Assembly (NCBI GenBank): GCA_963847515.1
Contig: CAWKAA010000005.1
Coordinates: 558,001-622,000, forward strand
DNA: 64,000 bases
Direction of reading: 5' to 3'
From: QHXW01 sp963847515
GTDB lineage: Bacteria > Acidobacteriota > Terriglobia > Bryobacterales > Bryobacteraceae
The notes beneath the pieces were generated by a model. It did not search any database. It saw nothing but the letters and a program-made list of their open reading frames with translations, and had not been told where the DNA came from. Position numbers and translations under genes: made by a program. Below, piece by piece: positions 26,568-35,002 of this stretch (within the stretch, counting starts at the first letter, position 1; each line of letters begins with the position of its first letter).

Positions 26568-27595
26568 GCCACCAATCTCTCATTCAGCTCTTCCAGCAGG
26601 GACGGCAACCGGTCCCCGAAGAGCTGGTATGCCCGCCCTAGCCCGCCCTTCTGCGAGAACGGCAGACTCTCTAAATCGTCCGCTGTGATTTCTATGTTGG
26701 TGCCGACGTGTTCGGCGATGGCGGTCAGCCACTGGATTTGCTCGTCGCTGAAGTTGCAGCCGTTGGCCTGTTGCTCGGCGATCCAGTTTGCAAAACGCTG
26801 GCGGACGGATTCGGGAAACGATTCGAGTTGTCCCTCTTTGCTAATGGCGAATTTCACAAGGGAGACGATGTTGGTGAAGACCCGCTCGTTCGAGGCGCGG
26901 ACGCGGGAGCGGTCAAGAGTTTCGTAAGCACGCCAGAGTGTCTCGGTGGTCCATCCTGGATGGGGCTTACGGATGGCCTCGGCGAGATCGCGCACCTGCT
27001 TATAACTGAGCCGGAAGCGGTAGGGGCGGTTGTAGAGAATCTGCAAGGCTTCGATTTCGTCCTTGTGCTCGATGAGATACTGTTCGAACTCTTTAGTCAG
27101 CGCGGCTGCTTTGTCCTTGGCATCCTGCGAGTAGCCGGAAAAGGTCACGTCGTCTTTGCTGACGGTGTCGACGACCCGTTCGTGCGATTTCTGAACGGCG
27201 GCGATGGTCTGGCGCAACGCGGGGTTGGTCTTAACGGGCTTGACTGCATCGGCGATCGCGCTGCTGGCGGCGGACGCGATGGCTTCCGGCGGAGGCGAGG
27301 CCAGACCGGTTTCCTGGCGCGCGAGGTCTTCGTGATGGTCGGGATCAAGAGCATCAAGCAGGCCGTGCACGATGGAGGTGAGTTCCACGCCGTGCGCGGC
27401 GTCACGGACGGCATCGGATTCGGCCTTGCTCATGCGGCGATCGAGGCGGGCGAGGCGGGACGCGAGCGACGATACAACGTCTTTATCGGTGCTGCCGAGG
27501 GCCACGGCTTCCAGGAGTTTGTGAAGCGGCACGTGCGGCTGGCGTTCGAGCGGGCGGGATTCGATTTGCGGGTTGATCGGTGACACCAACGGCAT
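26564..27595 (-). CDS. hsdR: C-terminal fragment of a broken hsdR (EcoEI type)
   Basis: The 343-residue frame matches the C-terminal domain of EcoEI-like HsdR (ESRPLERQPHVPLHKLLEAV, SSLASRLARLDRRM, ending with FSQKGGLGRAYQLFGD), which binds the HsdM/HsdS core. Upstream codons in another frame read DATVKDRFVIVDAVGVTD, the expected preceding segment, so a frameshift separates them. The start ATG is therefore an internal codon of the original gene. It overlaps hsdS, so it may still be translated as a coupled fragment. Confidence 0.85.
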   Translation of the reverse strand: MPLVSPINPQIESRPLERQPHVPLHKLLEAVALGSTDKDVVSSLASRLARLDRRMSKAESDAVRDAAHGVELTSIVHGLLDALDPDHHEDLARQETGLASPPPEAIASAASSAIADAVKPVKTNPALRQTIAAVQKSHERVVDTVSKDDVTFSGYSQDAKDKAAALTKEFEQYLIEHKDEIEALQILYNRPYRFRLSYKQVRDLAEAIRKPHPGWTTETLWRAYETLDRSRVRASNERVFTNIVSLVKFAISKEGQLESFPESVRQRFANWIAEQQANGCNFSDEQIQWLTAIAEHVGTNIEITADDLESLPFSQKGGLGRAYQLFGDRLPSLLEELNERLVA

Positions 27596-27601
27596 CGACG
27601 A

Positions 27602-29101
27602 TCACGAATCGGTCCTTGACTGTGGCGTCGGGCCGAACTCCTCGCGAACGATCTGGACGATGTCGTCGGCGTGGCTGTCGTCGCGGGCGAATATCAGTGT
27701 CTTGGGAACTTCGGTACGGTTCGGAAAAATGTCTGTGAAAAGCTTGTTGCGAAACTCGCGGACGACGGTGCGGATCTGGTCCGGGGCGACTACATCGCGA
27801 TTGAGATCGTCGGAGGTGTAGGAGAAGTCGGCATCGAGAAGTTCGGCACGGCGAGCACGGGTGAGGCGGTCGCGCTTGTCGATCCAGTAGCCAGACTCCA
27901 CGCGTGAGCCGGAAGAGGTGATGCGCGTATCGATTTTGTAGACGTCAAAACCGACATTCACGCCATCGGCTACGGCGTCCGTATAGGTGTACGCAGGCAT
28001 GACGTTCTGGTTGAAGAATCCCAGGGTGTTCTTGGAGGGCGTAGCAGTCAGACCGATGAGGAAGGAGTCGAAATATTCCAGGACCTGACGCCAGAGGTTG
28101 TAGATGGAGCGGTGGCACTCGTCGGTGACGATGAAGTCGAAGGTTTCGACGGGGACAGCGCTGTTGTACTCGATGGGGTCCGGCGCTTTGCGGAGTTGGG
28201 CGAGAGAGGCGGCAGAGGTTTCCTCATTACCCGAGTCGTAGTCCGGCTCGCCTTTCAGGATGGAATAGAGTCGCTGGATGGTGGTGATGGCGACGCGGCA
28301 GACAGGATCGATGGCATTCGAGGAGAGTAGCTGAACGTTGTAGATCTCGGTGAATTTGCGGCCGTCGCCCGGAATTGAGAACTGCTGGAACTCGTTGAGA
28401 GCCTGGCGACCGAGGGTGCGGCGGTCGACCAGGAAGAGAACGCGCCGGGCGCCGGCGTGGGCGATGAGGCGATAGACGAAGTTGGAGGCTGTGAAGGTTT
28501 TTCCGCTGCCCGTGGTCATGTGGATCAGGGCGCGAGGATCGTTGTGGGCAAGGGACTGTTCCAGGTTGGCGATGACGCGGTACTGGTGGTCCCAAAGACC
28601 CTCGCGTGGGACGGGTGGCATGATGCGCAGGCGGTTGCGGAGTCCGGAGCCTGGCGACTTGAGATCGGCTTCGAGCCAAGCGGCAAGCGTTTCGGGGCAG
28701 TGGAAACCGAACACCGGCCGGCTGCGCGCGTCGGGTTCGAGAAGGTTCGTGAAGCGGGTCTCGACGCCGGTGGACTCATAAAGGAACGGGAGCGGGCGGC
28801 GCGGCGCGGGGAGATTTTGCGGAAGCCCTTCGCTATATTTGGTGGTCTGGATTTCGACGCCAATTAGGGGAACGCCCGCCTTCTTCGCTTCAACCACACC
28901 GGCTGCGTATCCGTCGATGTAGAGGAGGTAATCGGCAAAGCCATGATCGCGTGCCAGTTGGAATTCGCGGATCGCGACTCCGCGGCCGGCCTCGATGTTA
29001 ATGCTGTTGCGATTCTGGATCAGCCAACCGGCAGCGGTCAGCAGACGGTCGATGTTAGCGCGGGCGCGATCCTCTGGCTTGCCCGTGGCTGGAATGGTCA
29101 T
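27602..29101 (-). CDS. hsdR: N-terminal fragment of a broken hsdR: nuclease and first helicase lobe only
   Basis: The 499-residue frame has the PD-(D/E)xK nuclease (D57, E71-x-K73), Walker A GSGKT (198-202), DECH (327-330) and LTATPS, and ends after IVREEFG. Directly after it the expected second helicase lobe (motifs IV-VI, roughly 100-150 residues) is absent, and the text jumps to PDATVKDRF of the C-terminal region in a shifted frame. This is an internal deletion plus frameshift, so the enzyme cannot translocate DNA. ATG at 29101 begins a normal family N-terminus. Confidence 0.88.
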   Translation of the reverse strand: MTIPATGKPEDRARANIDRLLTAAGWLIQNRNSINIEAGRGVAIREFQLARDHGFADYLLYIDGYAAGVVEAKKAGVPLIGVEIQTTKYSEGLPQNLPAPRRPLPFLYESTGVETRFTNLLEPDARSRPVFGFHCPETLAAWLEADLKSPGSGLRNRLRIMPPVPREGLWDHQYRVIANLEQSLAHNDPRALIHMTTGSGKTFTASNFVYRLIAHAGARRVLFLVDRRTLGRQALNEFQQFSIPGDGRKFTEIYNVQLLSSNAIDPVCRVAITTIQRLYSILKGEPDYDSGNEETSAASLAQLRKAPDPIEYNSAVPVETFDFIVTDECHRSIYNLWRQVLEYFDSFLIGLTATPSKNTLGFFNQNVMPAYTYTDAVADGVNVGFDVYKIDTRITSSGSRVESGYWIDKRDRLTRARRAELLDADFSYTSDDLNRDVVAPDQIRTVVREFRNKLFTDIFPNRTEVPKTLIFARDDSHADDIVQIVREEFGPTPQSRTDS

Positions 29102-29192
29102 GGGCGGTTCGTGGCGTACATCACAGCATAGCGCGGGTTAGCGGCTGCGGTGGAGCGAGTGTGCGCCGGCAGGAAAGTTAGGTGCCTCTGGC

Positions 29193-29299
29193 GCGAAAGA
29201 CAGTGACAGGCAGCGCTATCCACGCGCCGGTGGAACAGTGTTGGATGCGTGAAGTGCATAGGCCGGCTTGGGACAGCGTAGCCAGTCACCGCCTTTCGC
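29193..29299. repeat. Dispersed palindromic repeat, copy 2
   Basis: GCGAAAGACAGTGAC and its near-complement GTCACCGCCTTTCGC (two mismatches) bound a core with the same GACAGGCAGCGCTATCCACGC and GGCTTGGGACAG blocks as the other copies. It occupies most of the 334-bp gap 29102-29435. The rest of the gap holds only a half palindrome (about 29360-29395, CGGTCACGGCTC) shared with 7810-7875. Confidence 0.75.
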
Positions 29300-29435
29300 A
29301 GACTCGGTATTCGGAACTGGCGATCTGTCTATCCTGAAGGAGTCTGGTGAAAAGCGGGTGTGGACCGCTCCCTGCCGGTCACGGCTCGGTAAAAACATCT
29401 CAGTTGATTCGGGCGAGTGGTGAAGTGGGAGACCG

Positions 29436-30146
29436 TTACTTGGCCGGGACCGTTAGGTGAATTTGCTCGGTCGGTCCTTGGTAGGCGAGGTGGTATGGGT
29501 CGGTCGAGTTTGCCAGGCGCGGAGAGACTTTGGGGAAGTAAAGGTATCCGGCTACGGCTTTCGTGGTCCTTCCCTCGGGTAGCGCTTTCTGCTGGAGTCT
29601 CTCGTAGACAGATTGCGGCGCGGCTCGTCCCGGCCCTGGGTCCGGATATCGCGGATCACCGACGCCCACGGCGACGCCGGACTCAGTGTACACACTGCTG
29701 GGATAGCGCCTACCAGTTGCGGGATCGCGTCCGCCGGTGGTAACTCCGATGGTTTCCTCTCCATGAACCTGCACGGGCGCCGGAATGCGCGGCGGTTCCA
29801 TGCGCTTGTCGGAGTCGATGGACGAGGCCACCACCTGGGGAGTTTCCGCGCGCGCTACGTCGCGGCTCGACCCGATGGTCATCGAAAAATCGTCGGAAGA
29901 GACATTCACTTCTTTCCCACCATCAGGATATACCGCGATTTCTAAGACCGTGTAGCCGGAGCTGACCACAGCGGGTGAGAGTTGATGTTGCACTTTGCCC
30001 GCGGGTACCACGGCGGCGGCAATGGTGATTCCATCGGCGGTTTCGTGTGCCGGATAATCCTTGGACGCGCCGCGAGGACGAACGCCGGGATGATCGGTGG
30101 CCAGCAAGAGAACGGCGAGCAGTAGAGGCAGGAAGAGCCGCTTCAT
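29436..30146 (-). CDS. Secreted hypothetical protein
   Basis: I do not recognise a family. The 236-residue protein begins MKRLFLPLLLAVLLLATDH, a clear signal peptide, and has an N-terminal beta-rich segment (ITIAAAVVPAGKVQHQLSP, YTVLEIAVYPDGGKEVNV) resembling domains found in other Acidobacterial exported proteins. The second half is proline and glycine rich and probably flexible. ATG at 30146 is chosen because the 28 codons before it, within the same frame, overlap a palindromic repeat. A monocistronic transcript is likely. Confidence 0.7.
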   Translation of the reverse strand: MKRLFLPLLLAVLLLATDHPGVRPRGASKDYPAHETADGITIAAAVVPAGKVQHQLSPAVVSSGYTVLEIAVYPDGGKEVNVSSDDFSMTIGSSRDVARAETPQVVASSIDSDKRMEPPRIPAPVQVHGEETIGVTTGGRDPATGRRYPSSVYTESGVAVGVGDPRYPDPGPGRAAPQSVYERLQQKALPEGRTTKAVAGYLYFPKVSPRLANSTDPYHLAYQGPTEQIHLTVPAK

Positions 30147-30180
30147 GGGGGTGCTCCTATTGATTATGACGCATTGGGGC

Positions 30181-30278
30181 AGAGGCGGGGACAGGCAGCA
30201 CTGTCCACGCGCCGGTGAGCGGTTTTGCAAATGCTTGAGGCTGGCGGGCGGCTTGGGACAGTGAAGCCTGTTCCCTCT
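30181..30278. repeat. Dispersed palindromic repeat, copy 3
   Basis: AGAGGCGGGGACAGGC and GCCTGTTCCCTCT bound the element; the core ACAGGCAGCACTGTCCACGC and GGCTTGGGACAGTGAAGC agree with copy 4 almost base for base. It separates the secreted protein gene from the PadR promoter. Confidence 0.8.
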
Positions 30279-30281
30279 ACC

Positions 30282-30299
30282 TTGACATTCTACCTAGGT
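30282..30299 (+). promoter_or_regulatory. Likely -35 box and palindromic operator upstream of padR
   Basis: TTGACA (30282-30287) is followed by the 8-bp palindrome ACCTAGGT (30292-30299), 22 bp before the padR ATG. A weak -10 (CATACT, about 30307-30312) fits. The other padR gene (46471) has the same TTGACATTC start of its promoter, suggesting a shared promoter design with PadR autoregulation. Confidence 0.5.
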
Positions 30300-30320
30300 G
30301 GGGCGTCATACTAGTCAAGA

Positions 30321-30635
30321 ATGGATCTTATCCAGGGCACGTTGGATTTGTTGATTTTGAAAACCGTGGCGCATGGGCCGATTCATGGGTATGGTATTGC
30401 GCAACGGATTCTTGTGATTTCGAAAGAGACTTTGCAGGTGCAGCAGGGGTCGTTGTATCCGGCGCTTCACCGGTTGCAGCGCAAGGGGCTGCTGAAATCA
30501 GAGTGGAAAGAGTCGGGCAACGGGCCTATGGCGAAGTATTACTCGCTGACGGCTGCGGGGCGGAAATATTTGCAGGAAGAAATGGCGCAATGGCAGCGGT
30601 ACGCAGGCGCGGTTGCGCTGGTGCTGGAGTCCTAG
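30321..30635 (+). CDS. PadR-family transcriptional regulator
   Basis: The 104-residue winged-helix protein contains the PadR signature (GTLDLLILKTVAHGPIHGYGIAQRI, then GSLYPALHRLQRKGLLKSEW). It is a short PadR with little C-terminal domain. It precedes the ADOP permease by 12 bp and probably controls it. Such PadR-ADOP pairs are characteristic of Acidobacteria. The signal sensed is unknown. Confidence 0.92.
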   Translation: MDLIQGTLDLLILKTVAHGPIHGYGIAQRILVISKETLQVQQGSLYPALHRLQRKGLLKSEWKESGNGPMAKYYSLTAAGRKYLQEEMAQWQRYAGAVALVLES

Positions 30636-30647
30636 CGAGGAGGGCGG

Positions 30648-33329
30648 ATGCGTTTCCCCTGGAAGAAAGCGGAGACTGAGCTGGAGCGGGAAGTTGCCCA
30701 TCACCTGCATGAACTGACGGCCGAGTATGAACGACAAGGGCACACGCGCGAGGAGGCCTTGCGGATGGCGAAGCGCGAATTCGGCGGCAGCGAGCAAGTG
30801 AAAGAGCAGTGCCGAGATGAGCGGCGGTGGGCCTGGATGAATGGTCTGCGGCAGGATGTTGTGTTTGGCGCGCGCATGATGCGCAGGACGCCCGTGATTA
30901 CCCTGGCAGCGGTGCTGTCGCTCGGTCTAGGCATTGGCGCCAACACGGCGATTGTCTCGTTGATGGATCTGGTGCTCTGGCGCGATTTGCCCGTTCCGAA
31001 TCCAAGAGAACTCGATCTGGTTGAATGGCAGGGGCATGGATTTCCACGAGAGATTGTGGACGGCGCATCGGGCAGCTTTGGGGACAGTGGCGGCGATTTC
31101 TTTTCCTATGCGAGTTTTCGGGCGCTCCGCCAGGGCGTCGCCGGGCGGGCCTCACTGGCTGCTTATTCCTATCCCGATACGGTAAGCATCAGCTTTGCCG
31201 GACACCCAACGGTGGGGCAGGAGCGTCCCGTGACCGGCAACTTTTTTTCAACGTTGCAGGTTCACGCGCGGTTGGGCCGGCTGTTTTCGGATAACGACGA
31301 CAGCGAGGCCGCGCCCGCAACCGTGGTTCTCTCGCATCGTTTCTGGGTGAATGCCTTGGGGGCGGACGCTGGCGTAATCGGCAAGACGATGAGCGTGAAC
31401 AACAAGCCGCAGGTGATTATAGGCGTATTGGAGGCAAGTTTTTACGGGCTGATTCCGGGAGACGCCACCGACCTTTATACGCCGTTGCTTCACGGGCCCC
31501 GGCAGGAGACACCCGAAGGCAAGAGCATGAGCGCGTTGAACAATAACCGTTTCTGGGGTATACAGTTGCTCGCGCGGCGTGCGCCCGGAGTGAGCGAGGC
31601 CCAATTGCTTCCAGTGATGGCGACAATATTTCCCACGACGTGGTCGGCGCAGCCGAAGAACGCTGCGACCGCGCCGCGGATTCGTCTGGTGGAGGGTGGA
31701 CGCGGGTTGGGTTCCCTGCGTGACGAATTTCGCGATCCGCTTTTGGTGCTGGGCGCACTCGTAGGTCTGCTGTTGGTGATCGCATGCACGAATATTGTGA
31801 ATCTGCTGCTTGCGCGTGCGGTTGCCAGACAGAGAGAGGTGGCGATGCGGGTCGCATTGGGCTGCAGCCAGGCGCGACTGATGCGCCAATTTCTGACAGA
31901 GAGCGCGCTGCTGGCGACGCTGGGTGGCGTCGCCAGCATCGTCGTCGGTTATTTGACGGCGAACCTTCTCGGCCAATTTCTGGCGGAGCACGATAACCGG
32001 CCGATCGCGGTGACGCTGGATTTTCGAATCCTGGCGATGGCAGGTGCGATTACCATGCTGGCTTTGCTCGTCTTCGGTCTTTTCCCAGCTTGGCGGGGAT
32101 CCAGGATGGCCCGCGGGAACTGGGTTCGGTCAGGCGCGGGTAATGTCGGTTTTGCGCCAACGCGCAAGTGGGCCGCCGGTCGGCTGCTAGTGATCGCGCA
32201 GATGGCGATGTCGGTTGTGCTGGTAATGACGGCCGTGATTTTCACGCGGAATCTGTTGGCGATCCAGTCGGCCGATCCGGGATTTGACCGGCGGAATCTG
32301 GTTCTGTTTGGAATCCGGCCTGGCACGTCAGGTTACGAGAAGTCCCGATTGCCGCAATTCTATTTCAACCTGGAACAGCAGCTGGCGGCCGCGCAGGGCG
32401 TATCGGCGGTGGGCATGGCGTCCGTGCGGCCCATGAACGTCGGTGGCTGGTGGGAGAATTTGCGGCTGGCGGGCCAGACTGCAGTCGTCAACGCGTCGAT
32501 CAATGGCATAACGCCGGGGTATTTGCCGCTTTTCAATTCGCGCATGGTTGCGGGGCGGAATATTACGCGGGCGGATATTAACGGCGCGGCGAAAGTGGCG
32601 GTGATCAGTGAGGACCTGGCGCGAAAACTGGGAGGACAGAACACACTAGGACGGATGGTGGAGTTTACCGATGGCCGGCCCGGCGAGAAGGCGCCGCAGT
32701 TTGAGATTGTGGGCGTTGCGCCGGTGATCGCTCCCACTTCGATGAAGGAACGGCCGTATGCGGTTTGGCGGCCGATTGACAAGGACGTCCCAGAACTCAC
32801 GGTGGTGGTGCGGACACTGAAGCCGCCGCAAATGGTGCTGCCAGCGATCCGCCAGGCGATTACGGGGATGGATCGCAATCTGCCGCTGGTGGAGGTGGTG
32901 ACGATGGAGGAGCAGATTGCGAAAGGTCTGCAGCGCGAGCGGATGTTCGCGACGCTGTGCAGCGGATTCGGAGTCCTTGCGCTGGTGCTTTCGGTGGTGG
33001 GACTTTACGGAGTCATCGCGTATGGCACATCGCGGCGGCGAGGCGAGATCGGAGTCCGTCTGGCGCTCGGCGCAATGCCGGGGGATGTGGTTTCGATGGT
33101 GCTGCGCGAAGGACTTGGGCTGGCCGCACTGGGAATGCTTATCGGCATACCGGTCGTATGGCTGGGCGCGAAATACGTGGAGAAAGAATTGAGTGGAATT
33201 AAGCCGCTGGAACCTTTATCCATAGCGCTGGCGTTGGGTATGCTGATGGCAGCGGCGTTGGTGGCGGTTGGTATCCCGGCGATGAGAGCAGCTGCGCTAA
33301 AACCTGCGGAGATGCTTCGGCAGGAGTAA
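30648..33329 (+). CDS. ADOP-type MacB/FtsX permease
   Basis: The 893-residue protein has a cytoplasmic N-terminal segment (LEREVAHHLHELTAEYERQG), a first transmembrane helix near residues 85-105, a MacB-like periplasmic domain, then three helices and the FtsX motif (CTNIVNLLLARAVARQREVAMRVALG), and a second copy of periplasmic plus FtsX regions. No ATPase is encoded nearby, hence 'orphan' permease. By analogy to MacB it couples ATP-driven conformational changes to periplasmic work, but this is inference. It is co-transcribed with padR, 12 bp upstream. Confidence 0.9.
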   Translation: MRFPWKKAETELEREVAHHLHELTAEYERQGHTREEALRMAKREFGGSEQVKEQCRDERRWAWMNGLRQDVVFGARMMRRTPVITLAAVLSLGLGIGANTAIVSLMDLVLWRDLPVPNPRELDLVEWQGHGFPREIVDGASGSFGDSGGDFFSYASFRALRQGVAGRASLAAYSYPDTVSISFAGHPTVGQERPVTGNFFSTLQVHARLGRLFSDNDDSEAAPATVVLSHRFWVNALGADAGVIGKTMSVNNKPQVIIGVLEASFYGLIPGDATDLYTPLLHGPRQETPEGKSMSALNNNRFWGIQLLARRAPGVSEAQLLPVMATIFPTTWSAQPKNAATAPRIRLVEGGRGLGSLRDEFRDPLLVLGALVGLLLVIACTNIVNLLLARAVARQREVAMRVALGCSQARLMRQFLTESALLATLGGVASIVVGYLTANLLGQFLAEHDNRPIAVTLDFRILAMAGAITMLALLVFGLFPAWRGSRMARGNWVRSGAGNVGFAPTRKWAAGRLLVIAQMAMSVVLVMTAVIFTRNLLAIQSADPGFDRRNLVLFGIRPGTSGYEKSRLPQFYFNLEQQLAAAQGVSAVGMASVRPMNVGGWWENLRLAGQTAVVNASINGITPGYLPLFNSRMVAGRNITRADINGAAKVAVISEDLARKLGGQNTLGRMVEFTDGRPGEKAPQFEIVGVAPVIAPTSMKERPYAVWRPIDKDVPELTVVVRTLKPPQMVLPAIRQAITGMDRNLPLVEVVTMEEQIAKGLQRERMFATLCSGFGVLALVLSVVGLYGVIAYGTSRRRGEIGVRLALGAMPGDVVSMVLREGLGLAALGMLIGIPVVWLGAKYVEKELSGIKPLEPLSIALALGMLMAAALVAVGIPAMRAAALKPAEMLRQE

Positions 33330-33336
33330 TAAAGAA

Positions 33337-33422
33337 GGGGACAGGCAGCACTGTCCACGCGCCGGTGAGCCGTGCGGCATGCTTGAAACTGCAGGCGGCT
33401 TGGGACAGTGAAGCCTGTCCCC
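33337..33422. repeat. Dispersed palindromic repeat, copy 4
   Basis: GGGGACAGGC (33337-33346) and GCCTGTCCCC (33413-33422) are perfect inverted ends; the interior contains ACTGTCCACGCGCCGGTGAGC and GGCTTGGGACAGTG as in copy 3. It lies between two convergent genes, 7 bp past the permease stop and 2 bp from the dinB stop, and could act as a bidirectional terminator. Confidence 0.8.
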
Positions 33423-33424
33423 GG

Positions 33425-33955
33425 CTACGCCTGCGCGGCTTTGCGGGCTTCGGCAGAATCATAGCTTTCGCCGTAGATTGCGGGCACTTTCGCGCCCATG
33501 GGCCGCAGATACACAGACAACTGTCCACGATGGTGGATCGAATGATGTAGCAGGAAGTTCAGGTACATGACTGCGGGCAATTGGAACATACCCCTGAAGT
33601 CGACAATCTTGAGTAGCTGCTCGTTCGAGAGTTTCGTCAGCTTTTCAAAACGCGGCTCAAAGTTGGATGAGTACCAGGCGGTCAGATCTGACGAGTTTTT
33701 GACGGAATCGGGGCGAGGCCTGGGGCTAAGATCGAACTCGCCGGCCGCGACCGCTTCCATAAATCGCATCTCTGCCGACACAATATGCCAGGCCAGCTCC
33801 AACGCGCTTTTCGAGATTGTGTCGGGGCGATAGCCGCCTTTATCCAGTGGAATGGCTTCAATAACGCTCTTCGTGAGGCGCTGCTCGTTTTTCAGTCCAG
33901 GGAGATAAACGCCATGGAGCAGCAAAGCAGCTTGATCGGGTTGGATCGGTTGCAT
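33425..33955 (-). CDS. DinB-family protein (putative metal-dependent hydrolase/transferase)
   Basis: The 176-residue four-helix protein has the DinB/YfiT metal-binding pattern: ELAWHIVSAEMRFM supplies one histidine and LLHHSIHHRGQLSVYL the others. The exact reaction of this branch is unknown; related enzymes use bacillithiol or mycothiol. It is transcribed divergently from the OmpA-like gene, with starts 30 bp apart. Confidence 0.85.
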   Translation of the reverse strand: MQPIQPDQAALLLHGVYLPGLKNEQRLTKSVIEAIPLDKGGYRPDTISKSALELAWHIVSAEMRFMEAVAAGEFDLSPRPRPDSVKNSSDLTAWYSSNFEPRFEKLTKLSNEQLLKIVDFRGMFQLPAVMYLNFLLHHSIHHRGQLSVYLRPMGAKVPAIYGESYDSAEARKAAQA

Positions 33956-33985
33956 GGGTATAGCATAACTCAGGGGGATTCGTTT

Positions 33986-34969
33986 ATGAGTTATCGCACT
34001 ACCGCGCCGTTGATTCTCTTTTTGCTGGCTGTGCCCGCTCCAGGGGCGGACTTGCCGGGTTCGCAGGACCCGCCGGGCACGAAGCGATATGCCGGGAGTG
34101 AGATTATCGGCTATCGCGCTCCGAAGTTTGATGAGTTTCTGCTGCCGCTGGGCCGTCCGACATCGGTTGCACCGCCGGTTGCGTATCAGAAGAGTTTGAA
34201 GGTGGAGGGACTGATCAGCCGGTACACCTATCTTGCGCCTGCGGGGCGCTCGCCGGCCGAGTTATTTCGCAATTATAAACTCGAGTTCCAGCGGCTAGGG
34301 CTGGTGACTTTATATGAGAAGGGCGCGGGAGAGCCAGGCTGGTTCGGCCCGACGCTCGGACAGATTGCCGACGAGGATCAGCTGGGACAGATTCTCTCGT
34401 ACAACGAAGCTCAGGAGCGCGTGCTGGTGGGAAAGACCAAAGACGCGAGGCCGACCTATTATTACATCTTCGTGACGGCCTATAAGGACGGAGTGATGTC
34501 AGACGCTCTGCGCAGCATGGTCCAGAAAGACAGCGCATTGGCGGAACTGGTGGTCATTGCGCCGGAAAAAATGGAAGAAAAGATGACGTTCGTCAACGCG
34601 CAGGAAATGTCGCGCTCTCTGGAAGACACCGGCAAGGTAGCGCTATATGGAATTTATTTCGACACCGGCAAAGACGCTCTCCGGCAAGACTCGCAGCCGA
34701 CCCTGCAAGAGATCGCCAAGTTGCTGAGTGCGAATCCACAATTGAAAATCCGGGTTGTGGGCCACACGGATAACCAGGGAAAAGCGGACTACAATCTGGA
34801 CTTGAGCCGCCGGCGCGCCACGAGCGTGGTGCGCGAGTTGACTTCGAAACAGGGCGTGGCAGCCGATCGCCTGGATTCGTTCGGATGTGGGCTATATGCA
34901 CCGGTGGCATCCAACGAGGCAGAAGAAGGACGGGCAAAAAACCGGCGGGTGGAACTGGTTAAGTGGTAG
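33986..34969 (+). CDS. OmpA-like peptidoglycan-binding outer-membrane protein
   Basis: The 327-residue protein begins with a signal peptide (MSYRTTAPLILFLLAVPAPG) and ends with an OmpA-C domain (about residues 215-327): IYFDTGKDALRQDSQPTLQE, VVGHTDNQGKADYNLDLS, and RRVELVKW. The middle (about 60-190) resembles the DUF4892-type domain seen in similar proteins. It should bind peptidoglycan in the periplasm. ATG at 33986 follows GGGGG and is preferred to an earlier start inside dinB. Confidence 0.87.
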   Translation: MSYRTTAPLILFLLAVPAPGADLPGSQDPPGTKRYAGSEIIGYRAPKFDEFLLPLGRPTSVAPPVAYQKSLKVEGLISRYTYLAPAGRSPAELFRNYKLEFQRLGLVTLYEKGAGEPGWFGPTLGQIADEDQLGQILSYNEAQERVLVGKTKDARPTYYYIFVTAYKDGVMSDALRSMVQKDSALAELVVIAPEKMEEKMTFVNAQEMSRSLEDTGKVALYGIYFDTGKDALRQDSQPTLQEIAKLLSANPQLKIRVVGHTDNQGKADYNLDLSRRRATSVVRELTSKQGVAADRLDSFGCGLYAPVASNEAEEGRAKNRRVELVKW

Positions 34970-35002
34970 CGATTTAGGTGTACTCATTGGCATGATAGTC
35001 GG

